Below are positions 30,440 through 40,197 of a stretch of DNA of 64,000 nucleotides, one piece after another. Below the pieces are notes generated by a model that did not search any database, was not told where the DNA came from, and was given only the letters and a program-made list of their open reading frames with translations. The stretch is from Agrostemma githago (taxonomy: Eukaryota; Streptophyta; Magnoliopsida; Caryophyllales; Caryophyllaceae). The stretch lies in the NCBI GenBank assembly GCA_958450325.1, contig OY288250.1, positions 46,102,683 to 46,166,682 on the forward strand, written 5' to 3'. The number at the start of each line of letters is the position of its first letter. Positions within the stretch are counted from its first letter, which is position 1. Position numbers and translations under genes: made by a program.

Positions 30440-31677
30440 CTAAATACTCTTACCAACAACGCCTCCATAGCCATCAAGAGCTCGAAGGAGTAAGTCAAAT
30501 GCTCTAGCAACATCTTCAATTAAGCTCACATGGCCGAGCCTAGCCACTCCCAAAAGTTTCCAAGTCGGAGGGAAGAAGCGATCGTCTTCAATATGCTCGG
30601 GGTTCTCGTGGTCTTCCGGGTCTTCCAAACCAACATAGCTACGACTCTTATGACCATCGGGTAGGTATAGTGGTCTAGAGTCGTGCTCGGTGTCATGATG
30701 TGGAAGATCACACCCTAGAGGTGTCGCTTCTTCTACGGGGTCGAGAGTGGAACTCCTTTCCACCGCCCGACAAGGATCCTCTTCACCAACCGTCTCACAA
30801 GACAAAGGGCTAGACATCGAGTGCGGTAAAGGAGGAGAAGGCATCAAGTTTTCTTCATTGGAGACTTTAGGATCCTCCAAATTCCCATACAAAGCAAGTT
30901 CCAAGGCATCTACTTCTTTTTCCCAAGTATTGCGCTCCTTTTCACTCACCTTGTCAAAATGGTCATGAGGGGTCATCTCTTCACTTGGGTTTGGATTGTC
31001 AACACCCGGTTCATCACGAAGAAAATCAAACAAATCCAACTTTATAGCCAATACACTGGCTCCCCAAGGGCTATCTTGATAATCATGCTCAACTCCCTCC
31101 TCATTGTGGGCCCTTGAAGCCTCAACTTCCTCTATTCTTCCCTCATCTTCACCGCCTAAGCAACACTCAACAATAACCTCTTGATCGACCCTCTCTTCTT
31201 CATTTGTAGCTTCAAGGTTGGGTTGACTTTCTTGTGGACCCGACCTTCTTGCCCAAATGAACCTTCCTTAACATGTTGTGGAGCTCGAGTGGCCGACATC
31301 GTGATATTAGCCATGAGTGCATTGATGCGAGCATCTTGCACCTCTATTTGGGCCTTGAACTCCTCCCTAACCCCTTGTATTTGAGTCAACAACAGTTGTT
31401 GACCCTTTTGCAATAACATCATCATCTCATGTTGGCTCCCTTGTGTTTGGGCCAACATTTGACAAGTCTCAAGGATATTTGGTTGTGGGTTATGTGAGGG
31501 TGTTTGGTAGTTGTTAGGATGTGGGAATGATCCTTGACAACTTTCTTGGTAACCATAAGAAGAGGGTTCATAAGATTGTTGATGAGGTTGATATGGTTGG
31601 TAAAGTTGTGGGTTTTGGTAATTCGCCCCGTAGTTATCCCGTGACGATTGATGGTAGCTTGGACAAGCCATGTCCAT
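30440..31677 (-). pseudogene. Single ORF of N2, homolog of the N1 ORF, one frameshift
   Basis: The first ATG is at 31677 (MDMACPSYHQSS), about 200 bp after the PBS. The N-terminal part is rich in Gln, Tyr, Pro and Asn (YQPYQPHQQSYEPSSYGYQES). A helical segment follows (MLLQKGQQLLLTQIQGVREEF … QDARINALMANITMSA). Near 31245 the frame must shift to continue into an acidic region with QPNLEA, matching QPNYEA of N1. The C-terminal part runs to AFDLLLRALDGYGG, matching the N1 end. The coil-like segment recalls the C-terminal part of Athila gag. No enzyme motif is present. Confidence 0.6.
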
Positions 31678-31861
31678 AACGTTGCTTTGGTATCTAGGAT
31701 GAGCTAGAAGCACTTGAGCAAACGTTAGTATCCTAGTGCTTTTGAGGCACTAGGAAGAGAGTAACACAAGAAGAGAAACGGAGATACACAAGGAGAAGTG
31801 AACACAAAAATCAAGAACAAAGTCCAAAACTATGCAAACAAAAGTCTAAACTACGCCGCCC

Positions 31862-31876
31862 CCGGCAACGGCGCCA
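31862..31876 (-). other. Primer-binding site of N2, tRNA-Asp
   Basis: The + strand reads CCGGCAACGGCGCCA just before the LTR at 31880, complementary to the 3' end of tRNA-Asp(GUC). The minus strand reads TGGCGCCGTTGCCGG. Confidence 0.88.
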
Positions 31877-32930
31877 ATTTGATGGGTAGGATTTGTCGTG
31901 AATCCCAACCGTCAAACAAAACCGGTTGTACCTAGTGGGTAGCTAGGGTAAGTCGGGTCGAATCCACAGGGACGGGAGGTCGGACTAGGGTATGCTACGG
32001 TCTAGGACTAGGTTCGAGACGAGCTATTCTAAGGAGGGGGAGACTAAGGCTAAGCTAGGTCTAAGGCAAGAAAACTATCAAAGGAAACGGGCTAGGGTTA
32101 GGTCGGGGTCAAAGGGGTAATGGAATGGTCAAGGAAGAGTTAGAGGTGAAGGAGGTAGTAGGGTAATCTAGGTAATGCCCGGGCTCTCGCAACTTAGACT
32201 CACCTAGAGGTTCCACCTAAAACCCGGGGTACTAGCGTGCTATAGGCCTAGGTCGCATCCGGGCTCTCGCAACTTAGACCGACCTAGGGGTCGTCCTCAC
32301 CGGGCTCTCGCAACTTAATGAGGGAACCGAACCCATAAGCAAACTAACACCCACGAAAGAAAGGCAAGAAAACAAGCATTCGTACATACTTAGTCATTCA
32401 AGCAATTCCACAAACATGTGATGTGCATCAAACAAGAGGAAACCCAAATCTTCCGCCAACATCTCTAACAAACCCTTAATCATTCAATTAACACCCTAAT
32501 CGCCTTATTAACCCTAGCAAGAACACTACTCTAACATAATCTTACTAATACTAACAAGAACAAGAAGATCTAACAAAAGAAACTAAACAAACATAAACAA
32601 ACTCAACCAAACTAACAAGAACAAGAACAAACAATAATAAAGATTCAAACTTGAACCACAAAAAAAGGATTAAAAAGGAAAAGGAGAGGATTGTACCAAA
32701 CTAGAGGAAGAAGAAAGAACAAAACTTGCATTAATGAAGAAAACCCAAAACAAACATCCAAGGTTGTCAAGCTTGGAGAAGATCTTGAAGAATTCCCTTA
32801 ATACAAGTACTAATCTAATATTAACTACTAATTATCGACTAATCTACACTAATCTAATCTAACCTAACCTAAAGTAGTCTAGGGTTTTAAGGAGATAACC
32901 TAAGATCACCTCAGATTACAAGAGGAAGGG

Positions 32931-32938
32931 TATATATA
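32931..32938 (-). promoter_or_regulatory. LTR TATA box, N2 5' LTR
   Basis: TATATATA, the expected promoter of N2 genomic RNA. Confidence 0.65.
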
Positions 32939-32991
32939 GGGTTACAAGTGGAAAGGAGAAGACAAGAGCATTCACGAGCCTGAACTGGGCT

Positions 32992-33136
32992 CATCCCGGT
33001 CAGGATGAGTTGGTCCCGATCGGGATGGGCCATCCTTCCCGGTCGGGAAGGACCTTCCCGATCGGGATGGGCTCACAGTAGCCGTGCTTCATGTTCCCTT
33101 CATCCCGAACGGGATGAGGCCATCCCGAACGGGATG
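32992..33136. repeat. TCCCGRTCGGGA palindrome array, N2 5' LTR U3
   Basis: Same six units as at 26994-27138; the first has one change (CATCCCGGTCAGGATG). Confidence 0.9.
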
Positions 33137-33481
33137 GGTCTTTGTAGGCCTCCCTTAAGAGCTCTTTGGTCCCTCCTTGCCTCTCGTGGGCTTCTCGTCG
33201 ATTCTCGGGACTCGGGATCGAGTCTCGGAGGCTCGGGATTGGATCCCGAGGTCTCGGGGTCGATTCCAAGGCATCGAATCATCGTTCCTCTACTCCGTTG
33301 GCTCCAAAATGTGTATGTATCGAGTCGGAATCGCTCCAACTCTTCCAATTCGGCCTCGGGAACCTGAAACGAACTAAAGGAAGCATAAGAAGCCCCTTAA
33401 CCGCTCCCAAGGAGCGATTCCACAAGGAAAAAGGGACCAAAACACAGCAAATACGCACTACAAACTACACTTATCAGAGAC

Positions 33482-34011
33482 CTCGACATAGGGTCACTCG
33501 ACCGAGTGGCCCTAGTGCACTCGGTCGAGTTCCCTCGTGAATGAACCTGGACAGCTCTTTTGACACTCCACTCGATCGAGTGGGTCAATCCACTCGACCG
33601 AGTGGATCAATTACGACATGCTAAATCGGGAATGATTGACCTTGATTACTCTTTGATTTATTTGGCTTGATTTGTTTGGATTAGATTTCGGGCGCCAGTT
33701 TCGAGAATGAATTTGGCTGGTTTGTGAGACGGTTTCATCTTTGACCGGGTTTTGACCCGGTCGCCAAAAGACGGGATTTATTGTTGGTGTCGGTTTTGAC
33801 CCAAATTAGGCTTATTTTGCTCGGAACGACCTACTGGGCCTGAATTTGAGGTCTGTTTTGTGAGATTTTTACTCCGCTAAAAGTCCATGTCGGATATTAT
33901 TGATTCCGAGCCCAAGTCCGAGTATACCAAGTCACGTTTGCGTCCGATCATCATCGGGTGTTTTTCGGAGACTACCATAGACACGTGGCAGTCAAAATAC
34001 GGGAGTCTACA
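33482..34011 (-). repeat. Element B left LTR, third segment (U3 end)
   Basis: Continues the B LTR after N2 and ends at CTACA. The last 300 bases match the C LTR end (TTGACCGGGTTTTGACCCGGTCG versus its counterpart near 44537; ATCATCGGGTGTTT near 33950 and 44745). It contains palindrome cluster 2. Confidence 0.82.
33495..33605. repeat. ACTCGRYCGAGT palindrome cluster 2 (element B U3)
   Basis: CACTCGACCGAGTG (33495), GCACTCGGTCGAGTTC (33517), and two 16-bp palindromes CCACTCGATCGAGTGG (33568) and CCACTCGACCGAGTGG (33590). Before N2 arrived it lay about 20-130 bp upstream of the LTR TATA box. Confidence 0.88.
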
Positions 34012-34776
34012 GAGCCCACACTCTTACTGAGGCTTGGACAAGGCAAAAGTCAGAGTAGCTACCAAGTCCGTTAAGACCTGGTAGACTTCCGGTCGGGTCG
34101 TTTATAGTCCAGTGGACTCGCGTGAAGGGCTCGCCAGCCATAAGCAGAGGGTCATACCTAACCTGATGACGATAGCTCCGCGGGGAGTCAGACTGGTAGC
34201 ATAAGTCCTGGGCGCGCCTATATGTGGGCCCATCCCGTACCATTTCGGAAAAAATGCTGCCTCGGGCGTTCCGCTGGGGAAATATATGAGCTGTACGAGC
34301 TTGCTTTCGAAGCCTTGAGTCGTACCTGAGCTGATGATGATGCTCCGTGGGGAGTAAAGCTTGCCTCTTTTGGGGAGTAGGTGTACCCGTATGCCGACAC
34401 ATCACACCTTGGATGTAGCATACCGGGGAAAAGCTGACTTCGTTGGGGAATTTAATAGTTTCGTGGAGACTTGCTCCTGAAGTCTGGAGTGTACCTGTAT
34501 GCTGACACATAACAACTTGTATGTAACACATAGGCAAAACACTGACTCGTGCTGGGGAGATAAAAATATTTGAATTTTTGAAGGGACAAAATTTTGAAAA
34601 GAAATTTTTTATCGCGAAATTTTTTTATCACAGACAAAATTTTTGGAGACTCTTAGGAAAGCTCGGGACGGCTTGATTCCTATTCTGGGTTCTAGTTTGA
34701 AATCAGGCCTGCGCGTGCATAGGGCCCAGTTTGCTGAGGAGGCAAAGTAGTTAGGCTTTCAGTTAGGTTTTCTCAT
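34012..34776 (-). other. Element B 3' UTR with degenerate repeats
   Basis: Between the LTR and the PMD promoter. Two similar stretches, ACCTAACCTGATGACGATAGCTCCGCGGGG (34154) and ACCTGAGCTGATGATGATGCTCCGTGGGG (34324), are 170 bp apart. Another pair, CGTATGCCGACACATCACACCTTGGATGTA and TGTATGCTGACACATAACAACTTGTATGTA, lies near 34388 and 34496. No protein gene is supported. The corresponding region of C (44803-45448) is shorter. Confidence 0.5.
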
Positions 34777-34784
34777 TATAAATA
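34777..34784 (+). promoter_or_regulatory. TATA box of the PMD gene in element B
   Basis: TATAAATA on the + strand, 97 bp before the ATG at 34881. The same box precedes the PMD genes of C and D. Confidence 0.7.
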
Positions 34785-34880
34785 TGAGAATCCCTGCTTC
34801 AGTTTTCTGCATCTCCACTCAAATTCTTCTTTTCCTTCTCAAAATCTTTTAGACTTTCAAGAAAGCTAGAAATTCCTGTC

Positions 34881-36634
34881 ATGGGTATCGATCACTTGAC
34901 AGCTATGCTTCTCGCATAGTCCCAATATTTTCGGGATGAGGAAAAGGTCCGACTGACCCAGATGGGAATTGTCAATCTATTCCCTCTCCAGCGTCTAATA
35001 ACTGACTCGCATTTCCTGGACGCCTGCTTGTCGTTTTGGGACACCACCCATCACGTATTCGCGTTCCCGCAGGGAGAAATATGCCCTTTACCTGAGGAGG
35101 TTGCGGCTATAGGTGGTTGGAGTCCTGCTGCTCAGCCAGCTATTCCTCCGTTCTACCCGGACCCGAGAAGGAGGCTAAGGGAATTCTTAGGTCTGTCTCA
35201 TGCTGAGACAGATCGGATGGTGCGGGGGGATACTGTTTCCCTATTCGACTTGGCTAACAAATTTATGAATCCCTGGGATGTGAGGGCCACCCCTCCTCAT
35301 AGGCGTAGGGCATTTGCCTTTTGCATGCTGCACTGCTATGTCTTTGAAGGGCTGATGGAACTTGACTCATGCAGGGGTCAAATTAGACTGATTGGAGTGG
35401 TTGACCAGATGGAGACTGGTCATAGTCCTGCTTGGCTTGCCACTGGGGAGATCATCATGGGTCTGGACGCTAGGCGGCTTGACCCAACCCAACAGCTGAC
35501 GGGAATTACCCGTATTCTGCAGGTATACACCTCGATTTTTTTTTCCGCGAAATTCCTGAGGTCCGTAAGTCACTCGATCGAGTGGACCTGTCACTCGATC
35601 GAGTGACATCTTCGTCAAGCTACTACCCGTTTTTGGAGGGCTTACTCGATCGAGTCAGCTGCTGTACTCGATCGAGTGGGCTGTAGCGGACCACCCGGTT
35701 GCTTACGAAGCTTATGTATACTTTTCAGATATGGTTGTCGGAACGACTGTCAATCATAGAGACCCCTCCGAGCATTCCCAATTATCGGAGCAGTCAGATC
35801 AGCTCTCGAAGGCGGCGGATAAGCTCGAGTCATCAAATAAACCGAGCTTACTGGGATGAAGAGCTGGTGTTTCACGGGGGTCCCTTGATTAGGTGGACCG
35901 TTGCTTGGTGGTTCCTCTCGAAGTTGGCTGGCCTGGCCAAGAGAGACCAAGCTAGCTACCTGGCGATTCTATCCCTAGACTGGACAGTTCATATTTACCC
36001 GGACCGTCTCCTAAGGCAGTTCGGTTTGTCTCAGCGCATCCCTGAGACTGAAGCCATTATCAGCGTCTCGCTCTAATTGACGGACGCTATGTGCGACACT
36101 TGGTTGCAAAGATGGTTCACTCGTCCTACATGGACTATACCCAGCCTTTGCCAATCCGCTTGGGTGTCACGGGCTTACCAGAAATGGATTTCTGAGGAGT
36201 CCGAGGAAGCTCGCAAGGCCTTGAAGCTTGATGAGGCCTTTGAATTGGTTCACCGCGAGACGGCGAAGGACAACAAGGACTTCTTCATCGGGGGAGATAT
36301 TCCTGAAGCTACAGTCCGGGAGGAATCGGGTCTTAAGTCACAAACTAAAACTCGATCTAAGGAAGTCGGTTCTAGCAGCACTCGGGGGCAGACTGACTTC
36401 GAGAGACGCCTTGGGCCTAGGTTGGCGGCCCGGGACCGATTCGGTCCGCGTGACCGGCTCCCTGAGCCCGTGAGGGCCCGACTTGGGCCTATTGATGTGA
36501 TAGAGGAGTCGGGCTCAAACAATCGAGCCCGAGCTAGAGAGGTTCCTGTGGTGATTCGGGAACGCTCTCCTCCGCGTCGTTGCCAGTGGACGGCCAAGGA
36601 GGCCAAGGACAAGGGGAAGGGCAAGATGCCCTAA
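34881..36634 (+). pseudogene. Plant mobile domain gene of element B, antisense to gag-pol, broken
   Basis: Two exons, 34881-35522 and 35729-36634, as in C and D. Exon 1 reads MGIDHLTAML, then a TAG at codon 13 (34917-34919) where C and D have Trp. The rest of exon 1 is open, with THHVFAFPQGEICPLPEEVAAIGGW and RRRAFAFCMLHCYVFEG, the pattern of the plant mobile domain (PF10536-like). The intron (GTATAC … TTTTCAG) holds palindrome cluster 3. Exon 2 (IWLSERLSIIE) has a TAA at 36074-36076 where C and D have Gln, then runs open to 36634. The C-terminal tail is basic with RLGP repeats. PMD proteins such as Arabidopsis MAIN and MAIL1 act in the nucleus in genome stability and silencing; the transposon-borne forms are uncharacterised. 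Confidence 0.82.
35571..35679. repeat. ACTCGRYCGAGT palindrome cluster 3 (PMD intron of element B)
   Basis: CACTCGATCGAGTG (35571), the perfect TCACTCGATCGAGTGA (35591), TTACTCGATCGAGTCA (35642) and GTACTCGATCGAGTGG (35664). All have the central GATC form. The introns of C and D have a long T run here instead. Confidence 0.9.
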
Positions 36635-36759
36635 ATGCCGAGTCCTTTAGCTTTAATATTATTTAAGTATTATTATTATTTTGTGTTGTGTGCTTTCTTG
36701 TATTTTTTGAATTCCTGCATTTTTGTAATTTCCCGAGTTTATCGGGATTTTTTTGAATT

Positions 36760-36765
36760 AATAAA
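36760..36765 (+). terminator. Polyadenylation signal of the PMD gene, element B
   Basis: AATAAA about 125 bp after the PMD stop, on the + strand. It lies in the 385-bp gap between the converging PMD and integrase reading frames, which holds no other gene. Confidence 0.5.
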
Positions 36766-37019
36766 AGAAGTTTATTATTAAACCGCTCCTGTCTTTTCTC
36801 GATTGCATTGGTTGTACCCTTTTGAGGGGTTGCCTACGTATCCGCGATTAACAGAATCAAACCAAACGTAGTTCAGGCTTAGTAAATTTGCAATTTCGAA
36901 TTACACCAAGACTATTGGTTCAAGATGTTTGCGACAGTAGAATAAGTAATTCTAGATTATTGACTTGCTTTTTGAAAAGAATGATTTTTATAAAATCTGC
37001 TAATGACATTGAGAAGAGG

Positions 37020-40000
37020 CTAAGGGTAGTAACGCTTCAGTTGGTCCAGGTTGGTTGGGTTGACAAATTCATTCCCGTCCAGGTCCGTCAGCATCACTGC
37101 TCCCCCTGATAGGATCTTGTTCACCAGATATGGACCAGCCCAATTGGGTTTGAATTTTCCCCTTGGGTTGACTGGTAGTAGAGCTCGAACTGACTTAAGG
37201 ACTAGATCGCCTTCCTTAATGTGCCTGGGCCTTACCCTCTTGTTGAAGGCCCGTTGGATCCTCTTCTGGTAGATTTGGATATTATTGAGGGCACGAGATC
37301 GTCATTCGTCTAGTAGAACCAACGAGTCATATCGCGCTCGAACCCAGTCAGCTTCGGGTACTTGGCTTTCTAGCAAAATTCTGAGGGATGGTACCTCTAA
37401 CTCAACTGGTTGGACTGCCTCCATCCCATAGGTTAGGTAATACGGCGTTGCTCCGGTTGCGGTGCGAATTGACGTTCGGTATCCCCATAGGGCAAAAGAT
37501 ATTTTGTCGGGCCAGTCCCGGTAATTATCAGCCACCTTTTTTAGTATGGTGACAATTGTTTTATTAGCCGCCTCTACTACTCCATTTGTTTGGGGACGGT
37601 AAGGCGAGGAAGTATGCCTTTGGATTTTATATTTGTTCAGCAGGGCCGCAGTCTCGGCTTGAAAATGAGTCCCGTGATCACTGATAAATTCATAAGGAGT
37701 CCCATATCGACATATTATCTTGTTCTGGATAAACTTTGCGACATGCTTAGCATTGAGAATGCGATATGATTCAGCTTCGACCCATTTGGTGAAATAGTCG
37801 ATGGCTACCAAAATAAAGCAATGCCCACCGGTACCAGAGGGATTTATTTTCCCGATTATGTCGATACCCCATGTTGAGAATGGCGAGGGTGACGTCATGG
37901 TATACAGCAGTGACGACGGCATATGTTGCACATTTCCAAATATTTGACAGTTATGACAATGTTTGACATACAACCGGCAGTCGGCTTCCATGGTATTCCA
38001 GTAATAACCGAGCCTCATGATTTTCCTGACCAGCATGTGGGCATTCATGTGGGCCGTTTTCACCATCATGTACTTCGGCCATAACCTTTTCAGCCTTATA
38101 CTTGTCAACACAAAGGAGAAGAGCCCCATGTGCCGTCTTTTTGTATAACTGACCGTCGTCGGTACGGATGAACTGGGTGGCTAGCCTTCGTAAGGCTTTC
38201 TTGGCTCGACCTTCCGTCCCGGGAGGATATTCTCCGTTTGTCAGGTACGTTAACACAACCTGATACCATGGTTCGGGATCAGTTATCTCAATGTCTTCGA
38301 TGTCGTGGATGTACGCCGGCTCGGACCGTCTTTCGACGCAAATTGGCATACTGGTCACGTGATCGGGAATGTTCAGTAAAGATGCCAATTTCGAGAGTGC
38401 ATCTGCAAACTGGTTCTCTTCCTAGGGCAGGTATATATATTCTACCCTTTGGAATTGTTTCTCGAGATCCCTTACTCGTGCCTGGTAGGCCACGAGATTA
38501 GCATTCCGAGTCTTCCATTTTTGGAGTGCTTGGTTAATGACCAAGGATGAGTCACCATGTACCCGGAGATTTGTGATCCCCAGATTGGCGGCGGCTTGTA
38601 GCCCGTAAATGCATGCTTCGTATTCTGCTGCATTGTTGGTAACATCAAAGTCCAGCTTGATGGAGATGGGAGTGTGCTCCCCTTTTGGTGAACTTAGGAG
38701 GATCCCAACTCCGAACCCTCGAAAATTGGATGCTCCATCGAAGTATATATCGCATGTTTCAGCATCGGTGTGGAAAATATCTTCGTCTGGGAAGGACCAG
38801 GTGTCGGTGTGTCCTTCTTCGGCTACCGGGCTGTCGGCGAGAAATTCAGCTACTACTCGCCCCTTGATAGCCTTTAATGGCACAAATTTCAGATCGAATT
38901 CTGACAACATTAGGGTCCATCTAGAAATTCGGCCATTGAGAATGAGCTTCTCGAAGAGGTATTTGATGGGATCCATTTTATATAGCACGTGGACCTCGTA
39001 GCTGAGCATATAGTGCCGGAGCTTCTTAGTAGCCCAGTGTAGAGCCAAACACGTCTTTTCGAGCATGGTATATTTGCACTCATACTCTAAAAACTTCTTG
39101 CTGATGTAGTAGATAGCTCGTTCTTCGGAGTCAACCGTCTGAGCCAGCATAGCCCCCATGGCTGTCTCGGTCGTCGTTAGGTATAACGACAGAGGCAAGC
39201 CGGGTTGAGGAGGCATTAATACCGGCGGAGCAGACATAATTTCCTTGATCTTGTCGAAAGCAGCTTGGCACTTGTCATCCCATAGTACCCGTTCTCGTAC
39301 TTTCAGTTTCTTGAAAATTGGTTCACACACCATGGTTTGCTTGGAAATGAACCGACTGATGTACTGGACTTTCCCGAGAAATCCCCTTATTTATTTTTCG
39401 GTTTTAGGAGGTTGCATCTCGGTAATGGCTTTGATTTTAGCTGGGTCGACTTCGATACCTCATTGGCTAAAGATATGACCCAGTAATTTGCCTGATGTTA
39501 CCCCGAAACTGCATTTTTGAGGGTTTAGCCTCATGTTGTACTTGCGTAGTCGGGTGAAGAATTTTCTTAGGGCGGTGATGTGACCGTCCCGTTCTTTAGA
39601 TTTGACGATCATGTCGTCTACATAAACTTCTACCTCTTTATGCATCATGTCATGTAATAAAGTGGTAGCGGTCCTTTGATACGTGGCTCCGGCGTTAATG
39701 AGACCGAATGGCATGACGGTGTAGCAGTAAGTACCCTAAGGTGTTGTGAAGGTAGTCTTACTCATGTCTTCTTTCGCCATCTTGATTTGATTATACCCGG
39801 CATACCCGTCCATGAATGATAGAAGGGCATGATCGGCCGTGTTATCCACCAGTATGTCGAGGTGCGGTAACGGAAAATCATCTTTCGGGCTCGCCTTGTT
39901 AAGATCCCGAAAATCTACACATACCCGCACCTTATCGTCCTTTTTAGGAACTGGCACGATGTTTGCAACCCAGTCCGGATATTCGGACACTTGTATGAAG

Positions 40001-40143
40001 CCGACCTTGAACTGTTTATCGACTTCTTGTTTTACTTTGAGAGACCACTCGGGCCTCATTCGACGAAGCTTCTGCTTGACCGGTTTGCACCTGTCTTTGA
40101 TTGGTATGTGGTGCTCGGCTATTTCCCGGTCTATCCCTGGCAT
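37020..40143 (-). pseudogene. pol: Pol of element B: RT, RNase H, second RNase H, integrase, with many stops
   Basis: From the 5' side: RT start (EWSLKVKQEVDKQFK, CVDFRDLNKASPKDDFPLPH), a TAG where Trp is expected (near 39735), MPFGLINAGATYQ, the catalytic YVDDMIVKSK, then stops near 39460 and 39395. RNase H follows (PLSLYLTTTETAMGAMLAQ) and the archaeal-like RNase H (IYFDGASNFRGFGVG, NNAAEYEACIYG, VHGDSSLVINQ), with a stop near 38422 before EENQFADALSK. After a frameshift near 38060 the integrase reads HNCQIFGNVQH, GIDIIGKI, ISDHGTHFQ and NGVVEAANK, then a TGA at 37302 and the tail to LKRYYP (stop at 37020). Domain order and dual RNase H give the Tat lineage. It cannot be functional. Confidence 0.87.
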
Positions 40144-40197
40144 GTCCTTGTAGGACCATGCGAAGACATCCTTGAACTCTTGGAGGAGGTTTACGAA

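Larger units (their letters stand above)
25858..33476 (-). mobile_element. N2: complete non-autonomous LTR retrotransposon, same family as N1
   Basis: LTRs 25858-27478 and 31880-33476, internal region 4401 bp, perfect 5-bp target duplication GAGAC (25853-25857, 33477-33481). Layout as in N1: tRNA-Asp PBS, one broken ORF, long noncoding region, purine tract. The LTRs differ at about 1 percent of positions by eye, apart from a gap of about 24 bp in the right LTR. No pol domain is present. N1 and N2 are clearly homologous over LTRs and noncoding region but have diverged strongly in the ORF. Confidence 0.92.
31880..33476 (-). repeat. 5' LTR of N2
   Basis: TGATGGGTAGG … CACTTATCA, 1597 bp. TATA box at 32931-32938; palindrome array at 32992-33136. 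Compared with the other N2 LTR it lacks about 24 bp after CTAAAACCCG (near 32225). Confidence 0.92.

Noticed and set aside
34007..34537. 176-codon minus-strand frame next to the left LTR of element B
   Set aside because: Follows the degenerate repeats of the 3' UTR, has no equivalent open frame in C or D and contains LTR sequence.
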